Assembly: GCF_014196765.1 (NCBI RefSeq)
Contig: NZ_JACIEE010000011.1
Coordinates: 106,972-170,971 of the forward strand
Origin: Mycoplana azooxidifex
GTDB taxonomy: Bacteria > Pseudomonadota > Alphaproteobacteria > Rhizobiales > Rhizobiaceae
DNA: 64,000 nt
Reading direction: 5' to 3'
How positions within the stretch are numbered: position 1 is the first letter of the stretch; each line of letters begins with the position of its first letter. Shown here in pieces: positions 27,524-35,836 of this stretch. The translations under genes were made by a program, and so were the position numbers. The notes beneath the pieces were generated by a model, which was not told where the DNA came from, did not search any database, and saw nothing but the letters and a program-made list of their open reading frames with translations.

Positions 27524-29971
27524 TTAGCTGCGCAGCCGCTTGCCCTCCGGGTCGTGCAGGGGCTCCAGGTGCGGCGTGCAGGCAACGCGCTCACCGCCGA
27601 CGTCCAGTTCGTAGCGTCCCGAGAGCGCATAGGCCCTGTCGACGCCGTCGGGATTGCGGACGTAGCCGAGGCCGATCGGGCGGCCGATCGTGTGACCGAA
27701 GCCGCCACTCGTCAGCCAACCGGCCCTTTCACCGTTGCGGTAGATCGTCTCGCGGCCGAGCAGGATGACGGCGGGATCCTCCGGGACGAAGCAGACGAGC
27801 ATCTTCCTGACACCCTCCCGCCTTTGCCGCTCGATCACCGCCCGGCCGCGGAAATCGGCAGCCCCGCCCCGTCTCACCGCAAAGCCGAGGCCGGCCTCGA
27901 TCGGCGTATGATCGGGCCCGACATCAACGCCCCAGTATCGGTATCCCTTTTCCAGCCGGCAGGTCTCCAGCGCCCGGTAGCCGGCGTTTGCGAGGCCATC
28001 CCGCCGGCCGGCCGCCATCAGCGCGTCGTAGACGGCCGGCGCGTCCGCCACCGGCAGGTGCAGTTCAAAGCCGAGTTCGCCGGTATAGCTGACCCGGATG
28101 GCGCACATCGTGCGGCCGACCACCGTGATCGACCGCACGGTGGAAAAAGGAAAGGCCGCGTTGGAAAGGTCGTCGTCGCAGACCTTCTGCAGGACGGCGC
28201 GCGACGCCGGCCCCGTCAGGACCAGCGCCGAGAGGGCCTCCGTCACATCCTCCAGCCTCGCATCGAGGCCGGCGGGAATGTTGCGGGCGATCCAGTCGAA
28301 ATCGTGCGTGGCAAAGCCCGTGCCCGTTACGATGTAGTACTCATCCTCGGCGAGCCTCGCGACCGTCAGGTCGCATTCGATACCGCCATGGTCGTTGAGC
28401 ATCTGGGTGTAGGCGACGGAGCCGGGCGCCTTTGCCGCATCGTTGGACGCGATCCAGGACAGCGCCCGCTCGGCATCCCTTCCCCTCAGCGAAAACTTGG
28501 CAAACGAGGTCTGGTCGAAGATGGCGGCAGCCTCCCGCACGGCGCGATGCTCGCGCGCGACGGCGGAGAACCAGTTCGGCCGCCCATAGGTATAGACGTC
28601 GCGCGGCTCCTCGCCGGCCTTCAGGTCGGCAAACCAGTTCGGCCGCTCCCATCCGAGCTTCTCGCCGAAGCAGGCGCCCTGTGCCTTGAGCCGCTCGTAA
28701 AGCGGCGAGGTGCGAAAGGGCCGCGCGCTGGAATGCTCCTCCGATGGCCAGGCCATGGTGTAGTGCTTGCCATAGGCCTCGACCGTGCGCCGCCGGATCC
28801 AGTCGCCGTCGAAATGCGGCCGGCCGAAGCGCCGGATATCGACGGGCCAGAGATCGAAGGGCGGCTCGCCCTTGACCACCCATTGCGCAAGCGCCATGCC
28901 CGCTCCGCCGCCCGATGCGATGCCGAAGGCGTTGAACCCGGCGCCGACGAAGAAATTGCGCAAGGCCGGCGCCTCCCCGAGGATGAAGTTTCCGTCCGGC
29001 GTGAAGCTCTCGGGCCCGTTCAGCAACTGCTTCACGCCAGCCGTTTCAAGGGCGGGAACGCGTCCGAGCGCCAGTTCCATGATCTGCTCGAACCGCTCGA
29101 TATCCGGGTTGAGCAGGCTGAAATGAAAGCCCTCCGGAATGCCGTTCACCGCCCAGGGGGCGGGATTGGGCTCGTAGCCGCCCATCACAAGCCCGCCGAC
29201 CTCTTCCTTATAGTAGGTCAACCGGTCGGGATCGCGCAGCGTCGGCAGGTTGGAGGGAACGCCGAAGGCTTCGGTGACGAGGTACTGGTGCTCCATCGGC
29301 ACCAGCGGCACGTTGACGCCGAAACGCGCGGCGAAGGCGCGCGTCCACTGCCCCGCGCAGACGACCACCCGCTCGCATTCGATCCGTCCGCGAGCGGTGA
29401 CGACCGCACGGATCCGCCCGCCGTCGATCTCGAGATCCGTGACCTCCGTATCCTCGAAGATCGACGCGCCCGCCATGGTGGCGCCCCGCGCCAGCGCCTG
29501 GGTGATGTCCGTGGGGTTGGCCTGCCCGTCCGTCGGCAGGAAGGCGGCGCCGACCAGGTCGTCGACCGTCATCAGCGGCCAGAGCGCCTGCGCCTCCTTC
29601 GGCGTCAGCAACTGCATCTCCAGGCCGAAGGACCGCGCCGTCGTCGCCTGGCGCCGCACCTCCGCCCAGCGCTCCTCGTTGCAGGCGAGCCGCAGCCCGC
29701 CGTTCATCTTCCAGCCGGTCGCCAGTCCGGTCTCGGCCTCGAGGCTGCGGTAGAGTTCCACCGAGTATCCGAGCAACTGGGTGATGTTCGCGCTCGTGCG
29801 CAACTGGCCCACCAGGCCCGCGGCATGGAAGGTGGTGCCCGAGGTCAGCTTGTGACGTTCCAGGAGAACGGTATCGGTCCAGCCGAGCTTTGCCAGATGG
29901 TAGGCTGTCGAACATCCGACGATACCGCCGCCGATGACGACGGCCCGTGCGCTCCCCGGGAGCTCCTTCAT
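27524..29971 (-). CDS. FAD-dependent amine dehydrogenase with GcvT domain (second paralogue)
   Basis: An 815-aa homologue of the enzyme at 11072-13498, same domain order: DAO FAD domain (about 10-365; AVVIGGGIVGC, SGTTFHAAGL), FAO_M linker, then GCV_T and GCV_T_C (about 430-810; GYRALETCRLEKGYRYWG). The residue before the flavin-site His is Phe, not Trp. Expected reaction: oxidative demethylation of an N-methylated amine with tetrahydrofolate as acceptor. The ATG at 29971 has GGGAG at 3 nt. It lies 13 nt downstream of a choline-kinase-like gene on the same strand, which suggests a trimethylamine/choline-derived substrate; this is inference. Confidence 0.9.
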   Translation of the reverse strand: MKELPGSARAVVIGGGIVGCSTAYHLAKLGWTDTVLLERHKLTSGTTFHAAGLVGQLRTSANITQLLGYSVELYRSLEAETGLATGWKMNGGLRLACNEERWAEVRRQATTARSFGLEMQLLTPKEAQALWPLMTVDDLVGAAFLPTDGQANPTDITQALARGATMAGASIFEDTEVTDLEIDGGRIRAVVTARGRIECERVVVCAGQWTRAFAARFGVNVPLVPMEHQYLVTEAFGVPSNLPTLRDPDRLTYYKEEVGGLVMGGYEPNPAPWAVNGIPEGFHFSLLNPDIERFEQIMELALGRVPALETAGVKQLLNGPESFTPDGNFILGEAPALRNFFVGAGFNAFGIASGGGAGMALAQWVVKGEPPFDLWPVDIRRFGRPHFDGDWIRRRTVEAYGKHYTMAWPSEEHSSARPFRTSPLYERLKAQGACFGEKLGWERPNWFADLKAGEEPRDVYTYGRPNWFSAVAREHRAVREAAAIFDQTSFAKFSLRGRDAERALSWIASNDAAKAPGSVAYTQMLNDHGGIECDLTVARLAEDEYYIVTGTGFATHDFDWIARNIPAGLDARLEDVTEALSALVLTGPASRAVLQKVCDDDLSNAAFPFSTVRSITVVGRTMCAIRVSYTGELGFELHLPVADAPAVYDALMAAGRRDGLANAGYRALETCRLEKGYRYWGVDVGPDHTPIEAGLGFAVRRGGAADFRGRAVIERQRREGVRKMLVCFVPEDPAVILLGRETIYRNGERAGWLTSGGFGHTIGRPIGLGYVRNPDGVDRAYALSGRYELDVGGERVACTPHLEPLHDPEGKRLRS

Positions 29972-29984
29972 TGTCTCCCGCTCC

Positions 29985-30869
29985 CTACGGTTTTGTCTTC
30001 TTGAAGAACGCGAACGCCCGGAAGAACCGGTCGAGGTTATCCATGCTGTAAGCGGCATAGTCGAAATCGATGGTCGAATGCAGCTCCGACACCATGCTCC
30101 ACAGCGTCTCGCGCAGCAGCGAGGCGCACTTCATCGCCTGGTAGCGCACCCAGAGATCGTCGGTGAGCGGCTGCTCGAAATAGGTCTCCAGCAGCCACTT
30201 CTCCTGCCCTTCGGTCAGGTCGTTGTTGGAGGCGAGGCCGCCCAGGTCGAACAGCGGCGTGTTGTAGCCGGCGTAGTCCCAGTCGATCAGCCAGAGCCTC
30301 TCGCCGTCGTCGAGGAAGTTTGACGCAAGCAGGTCGTTGTGGCCGAAGACGATATCATAGGGCCCGGCGCTCGCCTCCAGCAGACGTGACATCGCCAGCA
30401 GTTCCTCAAGCCTCGCGGCATGTGGGCTTCCGGCGCCGGCGAGTGTGGCGGCATAGTCCTCGATGATGTGGAAGGCCCAGAAGATCATCGCCGGCCCGCG
30501 ATAGTACCGCCCGGTCTCGCGGTGGCAGCGCCGCACGAGCCGCACGATCCGCTCCAGATAGGCCTCCGAGCGGACATCTTCGGGATCGAGCGTCCTGGCG
30601 GCGACATAGTCGAGCACGAGGACGCCGGGCTGATGGTGGATGACCGCCGGAGAAACGCCCGCCGCATGCGCCGCCCGGCTGGCAGAAACCTCGTTCTGCC
30701 GGCTGATCTGGTGGACGGGGACGTCGTCGCCGAGCCGCACGACATAGGCGCGGCTGCCGTCGACGACCTTGTAGTTCGTGTTGGTGATGCCGCCCTTGAG
30801 AACGGCAATTTCCGGCTGCCCGTTCCACAAAGGCAGCGAACGGATCGTCTCCTGCGCGGCTGGGTCCAT
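29985..30869 (-). CDS. Choline/ethanolamine kinase-like phosphotransferase
   Basis: A 294-aa cytoplasmic small-molecule kinase of the APH/choline kinase (LicA-type) superfamily. The ATP-binding start LKGGITNTNYKV, the catalytic loop FGHNDLLASNFLDD (Brenner HxDxxxxN) and the metal-binding LIDWDYAGYN are all intact. It would phosphorylate choline, ethanolamine or a related amino alcohol. The start MDPAAQETIRSLPLW at 30869 is preferred over an upstream extension. It is the first gene of the operon with the FAD/GcvT dehydrogenase and is divergent from the DeoR regulator, which probably controls both. Confidence 0.83.
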   Translation of the reverse strand: MDPAAQETIRSLPLWNGQPEIAVLKGGITNTNYKVVDGSRAYVVRLGDDVPVHQISRQNEVSASRAAHAAGVSPAVIHHQPGVLVLDYVAARTLDPEDVRSEAYLERIVRLVRRCHRETGRYYRGPAMIFWAFHIIEDYAATLAGAGSPHAARLEELLAMSRLLEASAGPYDIVFGHNDLLASNFLDDGERLWLIDWDYAGYNTPLFDLGGLASNNDLTEGQEKWLLETYFEQPLTDDLWVRYQAMKCASLLRETLWSMVSELHSTIDFDYAAYSMDNLDRFFRAFAFFKKTKP

Positions 30870-31135
30870 CTGCCATCGTTCCCCGGCGCCCCTTCGGTAC
30901 GCCTGTCTTTTCCGCAGACGTTCCCGCACTCACGGAAAACTGTCAAGAAATTTCCACAAAAACGAACACCGTCATGGCTTTTTGTCGTAAAATATGATCC
31001 AAGATTGCCAATGTCGCGTGGATTCTTTGGGCTTTCTGCCCGAAATGCCAGACTGCCAGCGACATCCACATTTATCATGGTTCACTGGATCCGCGGAGGC
31101 ATGGTCTCCGGCGAGATGCCGGGACAAGGAAAAGC

Positions 31136-31936
31136 ATGGACACGACGACCGCCACCCCGACCCTTTCCAATCATCGCGAGCGCGAGATCCTGGACGAACT
31201 GCGCCTTGCCGGCGGTTCCAGCCGCATCCAGTTCCTGGCCGACCGCCTGGGCGTGTCCGAAGAAACCATCCGCCGGAATATCCGCACGCTCGAGGCAAAC
31301 GGCCTCGTGACCAAGGTGCATGGCGGCGTGCACGTCACCGACAGCGCGACCGAACAGCCGCTGCACTTCCGCATGAACGTGAACCCCGAGCCCAAGCGCC
31401 TGATCGCGGCGAAGGTCGCGACGATGGTCAAGAACGGCGACAGCCTGTTTCTCGACATCGGTTCGACGACCGCCTTCATCGCCGTCGCCCTGCAGAAGCA
31501 CCACGATCTCTTCATCGTGACCAATTCTCTATCGGTCGCCCATACGCTCGCCACCCGAAACAACAACCGGGTCTATTTCGCCGGCGGCGAATTGCGCGCC
31601 CACGATGCGGGCACCTTCGGCGTCGAGGCGCTGGGCTATATCGAGCGCTTCAACCTGCAGCACGCCATCCTGTCGGTCACCGCGATCAACGCCCGCTCCG
31701 GCTTCATGCTGCAGGACATGCAGGAGGCCGACGTCTCCCGCATCGCCGCACGCCAGGCGCAGAACCGGATCATCGTCGCCGATGCGCAGAAGTTCGGCCG
31801 TTCGGCCCCGATCACCATCGCGCCAGCGGATACCTATGACGTGCTGGTGACCGACGAGGAACCGCCGTCAGACATCCGCCGCATGCTCGACCAGAACAAC
31901 GTCAGGCTGGTCCTGGCGGGCAGCCGCGACGAGTGA
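31136..31936 (+). CDS. DeoR family transcriptional regulator
   Basis: A 266-aa repressor. The N-terminal DeoR helix-turn-helix (residues 15-70; ILDELRLAGGSSRIQFLADRL then SEETIRRNIRTLE) is followed by the sugar-phosphate-isomerase-like sensor domain (about 85-240; SLFLDIGSTTAFIAVAL and RIIVADAQKFGR), which in this family binds a phosphorylated metabolite. It is divergent from the kinase-dehydrogenase operon across 266 bp, so that operon is the likely target and the kinase product a plausible inducer (inference). Confidence 0.9.
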   Translation: MDTTTATPTLSNHREREILDELRLAGGSSRIQFLADRLGVSEETIRRNIRTLEANGLVTKVHGGVHVTDSATEQPLHFRMNVNPEPKRLIAAKVATMVKNGDSLFLDIGSTTAFIAVALQKHHDLFIVTNSLSVAHTLATRNNNRVYFAGGELRAHDAGTFGVEALGYIERFNLQHAILSVTAINARSGFMLQDMQEADVSRIAARQAQNRIIVADAQKFGRSAPITIAPADTYDVLVTDEEPPSDIRRMLDQNNVRLVLAGSRDE

Positions 31937-31970
31937 CCCTGCTGGGCCTCGCAACCGGATCGCGGCAGGG

Positions 31971-32000
31971 GACGACGGCAGAGACAAAAATGCCGTCGTC
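31971..32000. terminator. Hairpin downstream of the DeoR gene
   Basis: Perfect 10-bp inverted repeat GACGACGGCA / TGCCGTCGTC around a 10-nt loop, 34 nt after the DeoR stop. There is no T-tract after it, so it may protect the transcript end rather than terminate on its own. The rest of 31937-32406 contains no supported gene. Confidence 0.5.
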
Positions 32001-32283
32001 AGGGCGGGAGCCTTTCTGGCTCTCTCGGCGCTGAACGACGGCATTCCCGGAGCAGTCTTCTCGGACGCTTCTCTTCGGCGGTCCCCTCTGGACCTGCCAT
32101 AGTGAAAGCAGGATTCGTGCCAAAGGCGATTTGAGCGGCATCCGGGCATGCAAACCAGGCTCTGACGCACAGATTGCACAAGACCACGCCCATTTTCACG
32201 GCATAGCTGCGCGCGCTGGTTTTTGCGTTGCACAAAAACGACGCATCGCAACGGAAGATTTACCAAAGCCGGAATGCGACTCC

Positions 32284-32311
32284 GTTCACCAATAGAGAAC
32301 GGAGCGTTCTC
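32284..32311 (+). promoter_or_regulatory. Operator-like inverted repeat upstream of the VOC dioxygenase
   Basis: GTTCAC-N5-GAGAAC at 32284-32300; the same GAGAACG half also forms a perfect palindrome with CGTTCTC (32295-32311). The identical GTTCAC-N5-GAGAAC, with the same flanking CC, occurs at 35804-35820 upstream of the fusion dioxygenase-hydrolase. It is about 107 nt ahead of the dioxygenase ATG, a good position for a repressor site. Confidence 0.65.
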
Positions 32312-32406
32312 CGTACGTCGTCTTCAAGTAAACGCCGACCGGGGCGATATTGAGCTCACCGCCGCTCTTGGAAAGAGCAGCCTTCCCTCAATGGCAGGAG
32401 CACCCC

Positions 32407-33366
32407 ATGACCATGCAACTGACCGGCATCCATCACCTGACCGCGATCACCGCGAATGCGCCCGAAAACCTGCGCTTCTATACGCAGACGCTCGGCCTGC
32501 GCCTGGTGAAGAAGACCGTCAACCAGGACGACACCAGCGCCTACCATCTCTTCTATGCCGACGGTCTGGCATCGCCGGGCACCGACCTGACCTTCTTCGA
32601 TTGGCCGGTCGGGCGTGAACGCCGCGGTACCCACAGCATCAGCCGCACCGGCCTGCGCGTCGGCAGCACTGAGAGCCTGCGCTGGTGGAAGGCGCGGTTC
32701 GATGAATTGAAGGTGAAGTCCGGCGAGATCCGCGACGTCGCCGGCCGCCAGACGCTCGACTTCGAGGACCAGGAGGGCCAGCGCTTCCGCCTCACCGTCG
32801 ACGACAGCGGCGCGCCCTCGCATCCCTGGGACCGGAGCCCGGTTCCCGCCGAGCACCAGATCAAGGGCCTCGGCCCGATCACGATCAGCGTGCCGGATAT
32901 CCGCAACACCGAGACCGTGCTCGTACAGGTGATGAACATGACCGAGACCTCGACCTATCCCTCGCCGGACGGCACCGGCGACGTTCATGTCTTCTCCATG
33001 GGCGAAGGCGGGCCGGCGGCCGAACTGCACGTCGCCGTCGAACCGGACCTGCCGGCGGCCCACCAGGGCGCGGGCGCCGTCCATCACGTCGCCTTCCGCG
33101 TCCCCGACGTCGAGGCGCTGCATGCCTGGACCGAGCGGGTCCGCGGCTTCCGCGTGCCCTCCAGCGGCGAGGTCGAGCGCTACTACTTCCGCTCGCTCTA
33201 TTTCCGTGAGCCGAACGGCGTGCTGTTCGAACTCGCCACCGACGGGCCGGGCTTCGCCGTCGACGAACCGCTGGAGACGCTCGGCGAAAGCCTCTCGCTG
33301 CCGCCCTTCTTGGAGCCGCGCCGCGAACAGATCGAGGCCCGCCTGAAGCCGCTCGTCATAGCCTAG
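32407..33366 (+). CDS. Ring-cleaving VOC dioxygenase (MhqO/MhqA type)
   Basis: A 319-aa protein of two vicinal-oxygen-chelate modules (about 5-150 and 157-300), the architecture of hydroquinone/catechol ring-cleaving dioxygenases. Metal ligands are in place: His in TGIHHLTAI, His in AVHHVAFRV, and Glu in [11 protein letters not shown]. It probably opens hydroquinones or related aromatics using Fe(II)/Mn(II) in the cytoplasm. The ATG at 32407 has AGGAG 7 nt before. It is followed by a terminator and then the FMN reductase on the same strand; the operator-like repeat upstream is shared with the fusion gene at 34175. Confidence 0.88.
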   Translation: MTMQLTGIHHLTAITANAPENLRFYTQTLGLRLVKKTVNQDDTSAYHLFYADGLASPGTDLTFFDWPVGRERRGTHSISRTGLRVGSTESLRWWKARFDELKVKSGEIRDVAGRQTLDFEDQEGQRFRLTVDDSGAPSHPWDRSPVPAEHQIKGLGPITISVPDIRNTETVLVQVMNMTETSTYPSPDGTGDVHVFSMGEGGPAAELHVAVEPDLPAAHQGAGAVHHVAFRVPDVEALHAWTERVRGFRVPSSGEVERYYFRSLYFREPNGVLFELATDGPGFAVDEPLETLGESLSLPPFLEPRREQIEARLKPLVIA

Positions 33367-33401
33367 ATAAACCACGGCGATCGGCCGGCACCGAACATGG
33401 G

Positions 33402-33440
33402 AAAACCCCGGCAGGAACATTGCCTTCCTGCCGGGGTTTT
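33402..33440 (+). terminator. Strong intrinsic terminator
   Basis: A perfect 16-bp stem AAAACCCCGGCAGGAA / TTCCTGCCGGGGTTTT with a 7-nt loop and T-rich tail, 35 nt after the dioxygenase stop. It is nearly symmetrical and could work in both directions. Confidence 0.85.
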
Positions 33441-33483
33441 CGTTTGATCGGCGGGCGACCACCCGTTTGCAAGGAGAGAGAAG

Positions 33484-34044
33484 ATGACCAAGCTCGTGGC
33501 GATCTCGGGCAGCCTGCGCAAGGCGTCCTACAACACCGCCCTGATGCGCGCCGCGATCGCGATGGCGCCGGACGGGGTGACGATCGTCGAAGGCACGATC
33601 CGCGGCATCCCGCTCTACGACGGCGACGAGGAGAAGGCCCACGGCATCCCGGCCGCCGCGGCGACACTGAAGGAACTGGTGGCGGAGGCGGACGGCGTCA
33701 TGCTGTTCACGCCCGAATACAACAACGCCATCCCCGGCGTCTTCAAGAACGCGCTGGACTGGATGACACGGCCCTCGGCCGATATCCCCCGCATCTTTTC
33801 CGGCAAACCCTTCGCCATCACCGGCGCCTCGCCCGGCAATTTCGGGACACTTCTGTCCCAGGAAGCCTGGCTGCCGATCATGCGCACGCTCGGCACCCGC
33901 CCCTGGTTCGGAACGAAACTGATGGTATCCAAGGCCGGGTCGGTCTTCGACGAGCACGGAAAGATCGTGGACGAGGCGACCGAAAAACGCCTTCGCACCT
34001 TCGTCGAGGGCTTTGCTTCCTTCGTGCAGGAGAGCCGGAAATAA
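33484..34044 (+). CDS. NADPH-dependent FMN reductase (ChrR/quinone reductase type)
   Basis: A 186-aa flavodoxin-fold reductase. The phosphate-binding loop SGSLRKASYNTAL near the N terminus and the TPEYNNAIPGVFKNALDW motif place it in the ChrR/YieF/ArsH-like FMN_red family, which carries out two-electron reduction of quinones, chromate or azo compounds. A strong AAGGAGAGAG ribosome site precedes the ATG. Between two ring-cleaving dioxygenase genes, it would reduce quinones to the hydroquinones they cleave (inference from context). Confidence 0.9.
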   Translation: MTKLVAISGSLRKASYNTALMRAAIAMAPDGVTIVEGTIRGIPLYDGDEEKAHGIPAAAATLKELVAEADGVMLFTPEYNNAIPGVFKNALDWMTRPSADIPRIFSGKPFAITGASPGNFGTLLSQEAWLPIMRTLGTRPWFGTKLMVSKAGSVFDEHGKIVDEATEKRLRTFVEGFASFVQESRK

Positions 34045-34113
34045 GCCAGCGGCCCGGGCCGCCGGTCGGCCGCCTGCCCAGGCCTCGCCGGGCACCCTCC
34101 CCCTCAGACGGAA

Positions 34114-34144
34114 ACACCCTCTTCCCGGCAAGGAAAGAGGGTGT
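34114..34144. terminator. Hairpin between convergent genes
   Basis: Perfect 10-bp stem ACACCCTCTT / AAGAGGGTGT around an 11-nt loop. It lies between the stop of the FMN reductase (plus) and the stop of the fusion gene (minus), where a bidirectional terminator is expected, though the T-tracts are weak. Confidence 0.55.
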
Positions 34145-34174
34145 CGCCATTCGCATGCCTGCTGGAGGCGTGGG

Positions 34175-35731
34175 CTACTTCACCACCTTCTCCATGAACG
34201 CCCGCGCCAGATCGACGTCGGGCAGGCCGATGTCGTGCCCCGCGGGCAGGGTGCGGTTCTCGACGTTGGCGCCGGCGCCCGACAGGCGCTTCTCAATCTC
34301 CGCGGCGTGGGGACCGTAGGGATCGGACTGCCCCGTCACCATCAGCACGTTCGTTCCCGTCAGATCCACCTCCTGCGGGGCTTCCAGCGCGTTCATGCCG
34401 CGCAGCAGCACCGCGTTGCGGATCACGCCGGGATGAAGCTGCATGGTCGCCCCGAGCATGTTGGCGCCGTTGGAATAGCCGAGGAATACGGTGCGGGCCG
34501 GATCCAGCCCGTAGGCCGCATTCGCCTCGGTGATGAAGGCGACAAGCGCCTCGGCCTCGGAGACGATCTCCGCCTGGTCGAACGTCGTCATGGTCAGCCG
34601 CCGGAAGAACCGCGGGTAGCCCTCGTCGTTGCTGCGCCCGCGCAGGCTGACGAGCGTCGAATTCGGGGCGACCCGCGCGCCGAAGGGAAGGAGCGTGGTC
34701 TCGTTGCCGCCGGTGCCGTGCAGCAGCACCAGCGCGCTGCCGTCGGCATTGTCGGGGCGATGGACGCGATGGATGAAAGGCAGGTCTCGTTCGGTCATTC
34801 TTTCTTCTCCTGGAAGGGAAAACTGGGGCAGCCGGGCCCGGACGTCGGCCGGATCGGCTTGAAGATGCGCGGGCACGAACAGCCTGGTGCCGAGTGTTTC
34901 CGGCGGTTCGTCGATGAGCATGCCCGGTCCGTCCGAGGCATATTCGATCAGCGTCCCGCCGGGTTCGCGCACATAGAGCGAATAGAAGTAGGTGCGGTCA
35001 TGCATGTTGATGTCGCCGGCGCCTTCGGCCTGCAGCACCGCCCCGGCACGCTCGACGGCGGCCCGGTCGACCGCCCGAAAGGCGATGTGGTCGATCGTGC
35101 CGGTGCCCGGCGCCGAGGTCCAGAAGCCGGAAGCGTCGCGAATGTCGATGATGTCGGCGGCGTCGCCCGCCAGCCGCCGGATGCCATTGGCCACCGCGAT
35201 CGGCCGGAAACCGAAGTGGCGGGCGAGGAACGCCGCCGTATCCTCCGGCTTTTCGCTGAAGATCGTGGCGCCCCGGATGCGCAGGACCGCGTCTGCCGCC
35301 GCAATGCCGGACGCTGGCCAGGGATCGGCCGGCTGAACGCCCGTCTCGCCGACGAGCTTGACGATGGTGCCGTCCGGATCCTTCAGCCGCAGCACCGGCT
35401 CGCCGAACTCCTGCGCCGGACCGGTCGTCTGGATATTGTGGGTCAGCGCCCGCGTCAGCCAGAAGCCGATCGATTCGGGAGCGATGGAAAGCGCGATCTC
35501 CGCCGCCTGCCCGGTGCCGACGCGACCGGGCGAGCCGTCCTCCCAGGAAAGGAACGTCAGCAACGTGCCGGGCACGCCGGTGGCGCCGCCATAGATAAGA
35601 TGCAACTGGTCCGCATCCTCGAATCCGGCCGTCCGCTTGACGAGCCGCAGCCCGAGGAAGCCGACATAGAAGTCGACGTTCGCCTGGATCTTTCGCGTGA
35701 TCGCAGTGATGTGATGTATGCCGCTGGTCAT
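34175..35731 (-). CDS. Fusion protein: VOC ring-cleaving dioxygenase + alpha/beta hydrolase (MhqO-MhqD-like)
   Basis: A 518-aa fusion. Residues about 1-305 are two VOC modules with the extradiol metal ligands (SGIHHITAIT, IDHIAFRAV, LIEYASDGPG). Residues about 315-518 are a phospholipase/carboxylesterase-type hydrolase with LVLLHGTGGNE oxyanion loop, nucleophile Ser in GYSNGAN, Asp in TGQSDPYG and His in PAGHDIGLPD. In Bacillus the separate proteins MhqO and MhqD act together on methyl-hydroquinones; here one chain could cleave the ring and hydrolyse the product. The ATG at 35731 has CGGAG upstream and an operator-like repeat 73 nt before it. No frameshift or stop separates the domains, so it is a true fusion. 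Confidence 0.88.
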   Translation of the reverse strand: MTSGIHHITAITRKIQANVDFYVGFLGLRLVKRTAGFEDADQLHLIYGGATGVPGTLLTFLSWEDGSPGRVGTGQAAEIALSIAPESIGFWLTRALTHNIQTTGPAQEFGEPVLRLKDPDGTIVKLVGETGVQPADPWPASGIAAADAVLRIRGATIFSEKPEDTAAFLARHFGFRPIAVANGIRRLAGDAADIIDIRDASGFWTSAPGTGTIDHIAFRAVDRAAVERAGAVLQAEGAGDINMHDRTYFYSLYVREPGGTLIEYASDGPGMLIDEPPETLGTRLFVPAHLQADPADVRARLPQFSLPGEERMTERDLPFIHRVHRPDNADGSALVLLHGTGGNETTLLPFGARVAPNSTLVSLRGRSNDEGYPRFFRRLTMTTFDQAEIVSEAEALVAFITEANAAYGLDPARTVFLGYSNGANMLGATMQLHPGVIRNAVLLRGMNALEAPQEVDLTGTNVLMVTGQSDPYGPHAAEIEKRLSGAGANVENRTLPAGHDIGLPDVDLARAFMEKVVK

Positions 35732-35803
35732 GGCCGTTCTCCGTTCAGCCATAGACAAACAGGTTTCACGCCGACGCAATAGCCCGGTGCCGGTGACAGC
35801 ACC

Positions 35804-35820
35804 GTTCACTATTTGAGAAC
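35804..35820 (-). promoter_or_regulatory. Operator-like inverted repeat upstream of the fusion gene
   Basis: GTTCAC-N5-GAGAAC, identical in both half-sites, spacer length and preceding CC to the repeat at 32284-32300. It lies between the SDR stop (35837) and the fusion gene start. Two sites in front of two functionally related genes suggest one shared regulator, which is not encoded next to either. Confidence 0.65.
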
Positions 35821-35836
35821 GAAAACCGTCTCCTCG

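Noticed and set aside
27461..30004. 847-codon open frame on the plus strand opposite the FAD/GcvT dehydrogenase
   Set aside because: Antisense shadow of a gene with clear domains; composition not protein-like.
32356..34131. 591-codon minus-strand frame opposite the dioxygenase and reductase genes
   Set aside because: Overlaps two well-supported plus-strand genes and crosses their terminator; no motif.
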